In this document: piece after piece, positions 11,836 to 20,553 of the stretch
How positions within the stretch are numbered: the first letter of the stretch is position 1
How the letters are laid out: each line of letters begins with the position of its first letter
NCBI RefSeq assembly: GCF_016086655.4
Contig: NC_052136.2
Span: 43,020,492-43,084,491 of the forward strand
Length of the DNA: 64,000 nt
Direction: 5' to 3'
Source: Lepeophtheirus salmonis
Taxonomy: Eukaryota; Arthropoda; Copepoda; Siphonostomatoida; Caligidae
Notes under the pieces: model-generated
Told to the model about the DNA's origin: nothing
What the model saw: the letters and a program-made list of their open reading frames with translations, nothing else
The model's database searches: none
Program-made: the position numbers and the translations under genes

Positions 11836-12063
11836 TGACCGTTGTAGTACTTTATAAAAATTAAGTAATAAATTAACACGACAGCAATTCAAACATAGAG
11901 ATAACCAAAATAGAGTGAAGATGTGAAGAAGAAGTTGACACCATCTTAGTTGACCAAAATATTCGAATTGCAGTAGCAATAAATAAATAATTTAGCAACA
12001 TAGAGAGTGGTTCAAACATTTGTATGTAGGATTCTTACTATACCTTGTGGAACTATTTAGTTT

Positions 12064-13030
12064 TTAAAGACGTAAGGATGATTCATTATAATCTTTGGAT
12101 TGATTGATGTATTGATAACTGTATTTTACATTCATTTTATATTCCTTAGTGATAAGACACGCAACTGGAGAATTCAAAACTTCAGAATTAAATTTCAGAT
12201 ACCAAGCAGTAAGTGGAAAATTCCACTTTGCTGATCTCTGCAGACGGCAGTAGAATCTTCCTGTATTCAGACTTGATTTGTGCTCCATTTCATGAAATGT
12301 AAGAATGTTCTCGTTCATGGCAATCATTTCCATTGTTGTCATTCTGTTGTTTTCGGAGGTTCTCAAAGAATGTCTTCTTGTGTAAATTTTGGATCGTACT
12401 ATTGGAATACGACACAGGTGATTTACTCCATATATTTTTTGGTGTTGCTGCCGAGTCAATGGAGTGTCGATGGAATATTCCGTACCAAACATCAACATCT
12501 TATAGACAGATGACTCAGTGATGAATCTCTTCCATTCCAAATTATGTTTCGACGTGAGGTCCGTAAAAATATTTATATCAAGTTCTTGGTAAAATATTTG
12601 TAAGTAATACAAGTCTGTCTCCTAGTTGAGACCGAGGTATCTTCAGGGTAGTGCCGTATCTTTTATCAAATAATATATTCAAACTCTTGTGGGCTTAGGA
12701 ATTTACCCTCCCAAAGTTAAATAAAGAAGGTTGATTTCTTTCCAATTCTATTCTGAAAATCTTTACGCTTTCAACTACTTTATATTCTTCAATTATTATG
12801 AGAGGCCTAGTGCACCATCTAGCAACAGGAAGAATGGAATTCTTTTCTACTATGATTTTAATCCCCGAAAATAGAGAAAATTTATCAAAATTGGAGAATA
12901 AAATCTCGATTCTATTCATTACTTCTCTGTCCGAATTTCTCTCTACCATCAGTGTAAAGTCATCTGCATAAAGATCAATCAAATGCTTTTCACTTTCTAT
13001 GGAAACACGAAAACCACCAAATATCCGCAT
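12064..13030 (-). pseudogene. non-LTR retrotransposon reverse transcriptase relic
   Basis: The frame 13030-12695 contains HLIDLYADDFTLMVERNSD, with the YADD catalytic box near 12970-12959, followed by FSNFDKFSLFSGIKI and ILPV. This is the palm-thumb pattern of non-LTR elements, in which the YADD block is followed by a helix ending in SG.K[IL]N..K. A second frame (12612-12064) probably continues the C-terminal region but has no motif I can name. The N-terminal endonuclease and most of RT are missing. The subtype is uncertain; the SG.K..-K spacing recalls Tx1/L1-like elements. It lies head to head with the THAP relic starting at 13178. Confidence 0.6.
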
Positions 13031-13177
13031 ATGTGTACCAGACCCCTATAAGTAGAGTTTGACGATAGCTGACTTCCTCATGTGGTTGAGTCACGGCCCA
13101 AGACATTCAAAATTCCATACTATTTTTTAGTTGAAGAACTCTACAAAGGCGAAATATTTTGTTGAAATACTCCAAGT

Positions 13178-14118
13178 ATGCCCTCTTGTCGTGCGCCGTG
13201 GATTACAGAAATCGTTCTTGAGCTGAGGGAATTACACTTTTTTCATTTCCATAGGACAAATTTCTTGGAAGGCATTGGTTCCTAAAAATGAAATGAAATC
13301 TTTAGAAACCATAATATAATTCTCGAGTGTGCTCTAATCATTTTGAAGAAATAAGGAATTCCAACTCTCAAGCCATTCCAACGTTGTTTAAACATCTAAA
13401 ACCTAAAATTCCAAGGCTCACCAAAAACTCGAACAAAACCATTTTCATTCTGGAGAACAATGCTGAAATTCAATAATTAAGATAATCTCAAGTAACTTTT
13501 TTACTTCGCATTTCAGGTAAAAAGCAAGATCTCCACAATTTCAGGATCAAACATACTTGACTCCTTATTTAGAACCTCCTACTTCCGGAAAAAAGAGAAA
13601 TAGACATAGTGAACATAAATCTAATTTCATCAACAATAGAAGATGAAACTTCTTTTAATGATATTTTTTTTTTGTATTAGTTACTTTATCCTTAGAAAAT
13701 AATAATTGTATGTATTACAGATATTTCTACTAAAGTAAAACATCTAAAGGAAATAAATACCAACATACAAATCCAACTTGGAGTCTATGAAGCAGAAATA
13801 AAGGAATTCAAGAAGAAGTTGAAGGAGAAAGATGTCAAAATTTGTGACGCAGAATCAAACTTTAAGTCTTTAAAAATACGCCTCACTTCGGTATTTAATT
13901 GAAACCATATAAAAATTTTAAGTTGCAAGTCTTCACATTCTCAAAATTGGTCTAATAAAAGCATCAATAATACACTTCAGTTAAGATTCGTTGAGGAACT
14001 ATATGTTGTCCAATTCATCTATTGCTCCAAGAACTTTTTGGATCAATTTTCAAAAATAGAAGCTTTATTCAAATCTTATGTAAATCAATTGAAAAAAAAT
14101 TGTAAAATCAATAACTGA
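13178..14118 (+). pseudogene. THAP-domain protein relic with coiled coil and two exon-like segments
   Basis: ATG at 13178 starts MPSCRA; in the next frame VDYRNRS..AEGITLFSFP..DKFLG follows, and after another shift RVCSNHF (Cys 13330-13332, His 13339-13341) and AIPTLF (13372-13389). This is the order of a THAP zinc finger (C..C, W, C..H, A[VI]PT[LI]F). The second Cys is Tyr, and stops and shifts break the domain. Downstream, 13721-13890 follows an acceptor TTACAG and encodes a heptad-rich coiled coil (EAEIKEFKKKLKEKDVKI). A 90-base GT..AG interval leads in matching phase to 13981-14118 (LRFVEELYVVQF..), which ends in TGA with AATAAA at 14165-14170. THAP plus coiled coil is the N-terminal layout of P-element-like transposases and THAP proteins; which one is unknown. 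Confidence 0.55.
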
Positions 14119-15239
14119 AGTAGTGGTTCCATTAATTAAGACGTCTGTAAATTTCGCCATATGTAATAAAATTTTAATTTTTAATGTGTCTGATTATGAT
14201 AGTATAAGAATGCTCACACATTTACAAATGTAAACTGCGATTATCAAAGAAAATAGAATAGCTTCTTTTACTTCTTCTAAGACGATAATGTGTATGCGAG
14301 ATTAAGTAAGTTAAAGAAATTATTCAATTTTTTCATAATAATTAAGCTCAATAAAATTAATTTTTTAGTATTAATTTATTGTATTAAGATCTTTTTTGGC
14401 CATTTGATATATGTCACAAGGGGGTGCTGAAATTTCGTGACATAACTCTTCTTATAGGGCTCAAAAGCGAAGAACTTCATTATGGATTTTTGTAATTTGT
14501 TTAAAAAAATGTTAATGTAGAGAAAAAAAAATCCTTAAACCAAGCCCCCCCCCCAAAAAAAAAAAAAAAAAAAAAATATTTAGTACCCCTAGAAGCATTT
14601 AAACAATTTATCCTCATTGTAATTTCTGTTCGAGATTGTTTTTTATTAACACAACATATAACTAATATATATATTTATATATTACAATTTAATAAGGATC
14701 ACACATCTGTCTACTAATTATAAGAAACAGCATACATATGTGTGTAAATTCAAAATGATAATTATTTTTTTGTACTTAGATATCGGACTCTATAAATTGA
14801 GGAGCAAATCGAACAGATTCACTTTCAAGGCAGTTGAATGAGTCAAAGAGATCATGTTTCGAATAGTGTGATTTATGAAAAAAAAAAAAAGATTTAATTC
14901 TTCTCCATGCTTACTTTTTTTCATATACATAAACACAAGTGTGGAATTAGGTTCTTGACTACAGTACACTTGTTCTCATATACAATTGGCGATAATGTAT
15001 ATTTACACAATTTTTTTAATAGCTGTGTCATTATAAAAAAAATCAAAATAAATTATAGGAGTTTGCTAGAGTAGATAATATCTTACAGTGTAAATAAGCG
15101 GAACAATGTGGTCCTTATTTTATCACACAACCTCTTATTGTTTCATTGTTGATAGTGTAATTTTTTTGTGTAAAATATCATCCTTACCTATACAGAAGTA
15201 GAAATCCTAGAATGAATCATGATTATAGTTGTAGAAAAA
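14119..15239. other. AT-rich intergenic DNA with a C/A homopolymer pair
   Basis: A run of nine C followed by more than 20 A lies at about 14545-14576 and resembles the edge of an R6 copy. No other feature is supported. Confidence 0.4.
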
Positions 15240-16090
15240 ATGATAAGTACAATACTTGTTATCTTAATATCCTGGAGAGGTAGAAGTAGTAAATAAAAAA
15301 ACCGTGTGTAATTTTGGGGATGTTAGAAAAAAGTAACAGAAAATCAATATGATAACCCTGGCATTTTGAAGAATGTTTTGGAGGAGAGCAGGTTTTCTGT
15401 TATGACGTTTGATTAGATCAGCTTCAATCAGCTGTGACAAGAGGGAAGAGGGGGAAAAAGAAATAAACAAGGACATTAGCAAGGATTACTCCAATTTCTA
15501 TCTTTAATTCTACTCTGAATCCAACAAGGACTTGCAATTATAATTCTGCAACAAATCCTTAGGATTACCCTTTGTTTTTTAGGAGCACACATGAAAGAAC
15601 AATCAGTTTTGGAATATATTTGAATCCAATTAGTGATAGGAAATTCACTGCTCAGGAGTTAAATAATATTGACAACAGCAGAGGAATAGAAAATTCATTC
15701 TTTAGAAAATATATATTCGATTTACATCAATAGTTATAAGTACTTGTTGGACTCGGAGTAGAATAGAGAATCAAAATGGACGTAATGAATTAACTAGATA
15801 CGGTGGGGGATGTCTATAAATATTCTTCTTCGTATAGCTGCTTGCAACTAAGCGTTACTTAAAATGTTGATTTTTATGATACCACAGATGACGAGACTTC
15901 CTCAGTTCCCCCCTCATGACCTATGCAACTAACCTTCGCAGAAATAATTTTGTAAATTCAGTTATATAGACAAGAAGTAATTCCTGGCTATCTTTTTACT
16001 AAATACGGAGAAGTTTTAGCGTTTATTTCCTTCATCTCAAAGCTCCTGGCAGCCAATTCATGAAACGTCCTCCAAAAGTATTTATGTATA
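15240..16090. repeat. R2 repeat cluster (one reverse, one partial forward copy)
   Basis: R2 is a non-coding repeat with, in order, AAGTCCTTGTTGGACTC, GAGTAGAATTGA.GATCGA, TTTATTTCCTTC, CAGCTGAT..AGCTGAT, AATCAAACGTCATGACAG and AACATTCTTC. Bases 15740-15240 read as an R2 copy on the minus strand. Bases 15745-16090 hold a forward copy (TTGTTGGACTCGGAGTAGAA, then TTTATTTCCTTCATCTC). The open frame at 15482-15264 is a by-product of this repeat. Confidence 0.55.
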
Positions 16091-16732
16091 CTAGACGACA
16101 AAAAAGTTATATTTTGGCAAATATTGTGAACACCTATAAGGCACTAGCTTTTTAGCTTAGATAACAGCGAAGCTGTTCTCCTTCAATATATTCTTCCCGT
16201 TTGAGGGCTACCAAATAGATTTTTGATTAAGTGCCATCCCTTTATTACCCGGTTAGTGAACGTGGTAGAAAAGAAACCTCCAAAATAAAACACGACTTTA
16301 ATTAAAACATAAACGATTCAAATAATTGTGTAATTTACATTTCTTAATTTTTTACATTTAATTTTTAAAACATTTCTTTCTGAATATGGATTACTTTTTG
16401 CCAATTTGTGCGATAGATTTTGATTGGGTTCCGTATATTATATATAATAATATCTACAAAAATATCCAAGAAATCAAAAGGAATGACTTTTAAGTAAAAC
16501 ATTTAGTTAAGCTTAATGAACCTCAATTAAAAATGGCTCAATATGTAAAAAATCCTAAATATGACCCTATTAAAATAAATAAATAATTATAACCTGATTG
16601 AATCTTTCAGAAGTATATGGGAAAGAATTGGCGATAAAATGTAGATTCAAAGGAGCGACAAATATATTTTTTTTGTAATCTTGAGGTATTTAATATCCCA
16701 GTTACCTTAAGGACAGGTCACATTTTCGACAA
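16091..16732. other. AT-rich intergenic DNA
   Basis: Nothing recognised. Confidence 0.4.
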
Positions 16733-16990
16733 GTTCAAGTAGTCAGTCCTTATTTAGAACTGAAGACTGCAGTCCTGTTTTCTATAAGTCTGATCCAGTT
16801 TAGTACTAAAACTTAAAAAGTTCGGTCCTTGATGAAGTCACTCAACTATATTTTTCTTTTTTCTATAAATTAGTTAGAGTACTGACAGTTTGAAGGATTA
16901 TAGACTTAAGGACTCGTGCCAAAGAATGAAAGTACCGCTCACAAGACTAGACTGAACCAAATAACTAAGGACTGACACATCACTAAGTCC
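16733..16990 (+). repeat. R1 repeat copy
   Basis: Begins with GTAGTCAGTCCTTATTTAG and ends with AAGGACTGACACATCAC, so its ends are roughly inverted repeats of each other (GTAGTGT..AGTCCTTATTTA type). The core CCTTGATGAAGTCACTCAAC has TGAAGTCA where the copy at 8790 has TGACGTCA. Confidence 0.65.
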
Positions 16991-18099
16991 AAGTATTGAG
17001 AAGGAATACATCATGATAGAATATAAAGTATGATTTCCAAGGAATTCTTAGTATATATGAAGCAATGCAACTAATTATGCATGTATGCTGATAGGAATCT
17101 AATGGCACAATCAAGCAAATATTTTTTTCTATTGTCAAATATCCGTAATTAAATTACATATGTCCACAAAATATGTATATTAACAATGAAGGTATATTTT
17201 TATAATGATACGAAAATATACGTACTATTTGTGACAAAATCTTAACTAACTTTTTCATTTGACGACCTATACAATTCAAAATTTCGATTACGGGTACTTC
17301 GGAAAAGTTTTCATGTGTTCAGAAAATACTCAATCCCAAATTTCCTTTTCTTAAGATATTTCTTCTTGGTCGCACATCTAATTCAAAGTTTGAAATGAGA
17401 CAAAAGTTATTTATTTTGCGAATATGTTTTAAATAATGCAATCATCATTATTTTGCATAAATTAATTATGATTCACATTATTCTTACCGATAAAAAATAT
17501 AACTAATGTTTTTTTCTAAAGTTATTATCTTGGGCCAAAATAGGGAATAATATAAAAATAGTTGGATCTTTTTTTTCTGTAAATGAAAAATAAAAAGGAT
17601 GAACACAGTATGTTGGCCATCAAATTTTCTTAACTTTTTTTTTTGTTTATCAAAATTATTTAATGCAAAATCAATTACAAATGTACTGTTAAAAAGAGTA
17701 TTTGTCTTTTTTCATAATTTGATTAATATGGGCGACCTAAAAATGACCTTGTAGGACAATTAAATTTTACATAGGTGATTGTCATGCCATATGTACCAGC
17801 CGTAATCAAAATTCAAAAAAGTTGAAAGTAAAACCGCTCGACTATACAAAAATGATATCGTTTGCTATTATGATTGAATATCGTTTTATCACATCATCAT
17901 AAAAACACACATATATACTGTTGATAATGTTAAGTATTTAATTGGCATATTGTAGGAATGAGATAATTGGGTACTTCCTGTTGGGAGGTCGCTTTGAAGT
18001 GTTTTTGTTCCATTTGTGACGTGATTTTTTTATTAATATTTACCTAGGTGCGTACATATTATATTGTTTTATTTTTAGAACTGTCTTGTGTCTCTGTTT
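16991..18099. other. AT-rich DNA upstream of the eyegone-class gene
   Basis: No coding sequence recognised. Cis-regulatory DNA of the developmental gene could lie here, but nothing in the sequence proves it. Confidence 0.35.
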
Positions 18100-18213
18100 A
18101 GGAGGACGTTTGAAGTAAGTTGAGTTAAGCTAGGATTTGAATCAGATTTAAATTCTGTGATTAATCTAAATAAAGGTGTATTTGTGAAACGAAAGAAGAA
18201 CGACACTTAAAGT

Positions 18214-18221
18214 CTCGCGAG
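18214..18221. promoter_or_regulatory. CTCGCGAG palindrome
   Basis: CTCGCGAG in the context GTCTCGCGAGCG is nine of ten bases of the TCTCGCGAGA element, which in vertebrates is a CpG promoter motif. Its position about 390 bases before the coding start makes a promoter role possible. Use of this motif in this organism is not established. Confidence 0.3.
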
Positions 18222-18408
18222 CGAGCCCCTTTTTGTTTCCTTTCCTAAGCTGTCTACATATGTGTATTGTACACACACGTAAAGGTAACTTGGAGGCTCA
18301 CACTCACATACACACACAGGTTAATCGATTCAAAGCGCGAAAAAGTTATTTTAGGTTGGTGCGCCTTTTTTTTTCTAATCAATTCTTAATGAAAAAATAA
18401 AAAGCAAC

Positions 18409-18531
18409 ATGAAAGATTCCCAGTTGAGAAATTGCCTTTTGAATGTTACGGTGCCTGCAGCCTGGTCCAACCTTTTTCCTCTTCTTCTTTCCTTGAGTGA
18501 CTTCACACCCCTTCTTACAGAAAATAAATAG
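18409..18531 (+). CDS. upstream ORF of 40 codons, in frame with the eyegone-class CDS
   Basis: ATG at 18409 opens MKDSQLRNCLLNVTVPAAWS, runs through a Leu/Ser-rich stretch and stops at TAG 18529-18531, exactly 28 codons before the main ATG and in the same frame. Base composition matches the coding island. It could be a regulatory uORF in the 5' leader, or coding sequence of an alternative N-terminus joined by splicing that avoids the stop. If CTTCTTACAG at 18511-18520 is used as an acceptor, most of this ORF would be intronic. Confidence 0.3.
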   Translation: MKDSQLRNCLLNVTVPAAWSNLFPLLLSLSDFTPLLTENK

Positions 18532-18612
18532 AGTATTATAATTATTACTTTCCTTGGGCTAAGCCAGAAGAGTGGAATCTCCTTGGAAACTCCTCTCTCC
18601 TCTCAGACGAAC

Positions 18613-20406
18613 ATGAGTAAAGTACCTCCAATAATTCACCCCATTCCTCTCCCTCCTGGGAACGGATCCTCCCTCTTTGCCTCACAACTAAGAAGTCTCT
18701 ATGGATTGGATCCTTCACTATCCGGTATTGGATCCTCTCCATCCACATCACCGAGCAACAATCATTCTACACTCATTGCAGCGGCTGCAGCGGCGGCTGC
18801 CGCCAATGCGGCTAATCCAAATCTTCTTCCTACACTATCAATGCTCTCCGTACATCACCGGCAACTCATAGAACTTCAAGCACGCTATGCTGCAGCTGCT
18901 AGGCTCGCTGCCTCTGGCCTTCAAATTCCTACTACACCATCACCAAATCTTCTCAGCAGCAGCCACTCAGGGGTTGCAGAGTCCTCTTCGCCTCCTTCTT
19001 CTCTCATCACTGTTCCTAAACTTGCTGTCTCGTCATCTTCATCCTCTACAACAGCAGACTCTCCGCCTTCTCCTACTCCTCTGCCTCAAACCTCTCTCTC
19101 CCCTTCCCATCGACCCTCTTCGCCGAGCGATCTCCCACCTCCACGAATCATTCCGGAGCATAGACCCACTGGGAGAGTTCCTGGTATGATTGGGGGATCC
19201 AAGCCAAAAGTTGCTACTCCAGAGGTTGTATCCAAAATTGAATCCTATAAGAGAGAGAATCCTACTATTTTCGCTTGGGAAATACGAGAAAAACTCATAT
19301 CTGACGGTAAGTCCTTCAATATAAATTAATTTATTTTTTTACAATCTCCTTACTATACATTTTGGACTTGACAGGAGTTTGTACAAATTCTACAGCACCC
19401 AGCGTCTCTAGTATTAATCGCATACTCCGAAATCGTGCTGCCGAGAGAGCTGCAGCCGAATTTGCTCGTGCAGCTGGCTTTGGAGGTATTTATGGGAATG
19501 GTAGCTCTCCCTATTCTTGGAATGGATCCCCCGGCAACCCTCCATACTCGGGATCCTTTCTCTCTTCTCTAAATACTTCAGGAGGGTTGAGCCACGGAAC
19601 CTCAAATGGAGGGGATGATCTCAACTCTTTATCTAGTCCTAAGCTTGAATTGGACCAAAAGTCAGAAGGCGGATCCTCTGATGATGACCGACCTCAGTTC
19701 CGAAGAAGCCGTACCTCCTTCAGTCCAGATCAGCTCGAGTTTCTGGAAAAAGAATTCGAAAAAAGTCATTACCCGGATCTTAAAACTAGAGAGGAACTCT
19801 CGTCTGTGACGAAGCTCTCTGAAGCAAGAATTCAGGTAGGATGAGATCATTTACAATATTTTTATCTTGATGGTTGTTAAATAATTTAATAATATGTATC
19901 AGGTCTGGTTTTCAAATCGTCGTGCCAAATGGAGACGCCATCATCGCATGAGTTTATTCAGACCCTATGATCTGAGTGGCTCAAAGGGAAGTCCCATGTC
20001 AGGGCACGAGTCCCCCAGTCCACCCCTTTCCAATGCACCTACTGTAGTACAGCACACAGCACCCTCCCTCCTTCCCTTCAGTACAGGCACATCTACAGCA
20101 AACAATTTACCGGGTGGACTGAGCCTCATGGACGGACATGTACGGACCTTTCCTCCGCATCTCATGTTTCCCTTCCCATTGATCTCCCTAAAACAACACG
20201 CTAACTTACAGGCAGCCAAAGACATTTGTCCCAAAGATGATGAAGAAGAAGAGGATGAGGACATTGGGGATCATCTTGTTGAGGGCAAGCGAACCGGAGA
20301 AGAAGAGGATGAAGATCTGGAAGTAGAGCACGAAGCCAAAGAGGAGATCGAAATGGATCAGGAAGATGATTCTAAGGATGACGACGTCAATGTGGATGAG
20401 TCCTAA
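18613..20406 (+). CDS. eyg: eyegone/twin-of-eyegone-class Pax transcription factor (3 exons)
   Basis: Exons 18613-19306, 19375-19835 and 19903-20406 join in phase (donors GTAAGT and GTAGGA, acceptors CTTGACAG and TATCAG) to give 552 residues. In order: Ser/Pro-rich N-terminus with a run of nine Ala (56-64); RED half of a paired domain (about 191-253, GMIGGSKPKVATPEVVSKI to PSVSSINRILRN); RNRAAERAAAEFARAAG, a hallmark of Eyg/Toe; homeodomain (340-399, RRSRTSFSPDQ to WFSNRRAKW) with Ser50; acidic tail (497-552). The PAI half of the paired domain is missing, as in Drosophila Eyg and Toe, which bind DNA through RED plus homeodomain and repress transcription during eye growth. The start is the first ATG after an in-frame stop; alternative 5' exons are possible. 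Nuclear protein. The single gene could correspond to either insect paralogue. Confidence 0.93.
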
Positions 20407-20543
20407 CTCCTTGTTGTTGTTTTTTTGCAGTCCGTTTTATCCATCATATTATTACGTCATTCCTTACTTTCCTTCATTTTTTGCACCCTTCCTAATTGTC
20501 TTTTTCACTCTCCAAAAATTGTTTATACTAGAATTATATTAAT

Positions 20544-20553
20544 AATAAATAAA
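20544..20553 (+). terminator. poly(A) signal of the eyegone-class gene
   Basis: Two overlapping AATAAA hexamers (20544-20549 and 20548-20553) lie about 140 bases after the stop codon. This predicts a short 3' UTR ending near 20570. Confidence 0.6.

Larger units (their letters stand above)
18100..18612 (+). promoter_or_regulatory. probable promoter / 5' UTR region of the eyegone-class gene
   Basis: Composition changes here from very AT-rich to mixed, with a cluster of CpG dinucleotides around 18190-18230 including the palindrome CTCGCGAG (18214-18221). A CT-rich stretch ending in CTTCTTACAG (18511-18520) could be a splice acceptor for a 5' UTR exon that continues into the first coding exon. 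No TATA box is convincing. The transcription start is not determined. Confidence 0.4.

Noticed and set aside
12280..12521. Overlapping plus-strand ORFs of 77 and 62 residues
   Set aside because: They lie opposite the long minus-strand frame of the non-LTR relic and carry no motif.
15264..15482. 72-residue minus-strand ORF
   Set aside because: It lies entirely within an R2 copy; the other R2 copies do not keep the frame open.
19965..20264. Ser-rich 99-residue minus-strand ORF
   Set aside because: Antisense of the acidic tail and linker of the eyegone-class protein; a run of Ser is the expected antisense of GAA/GAG-rich DNA.
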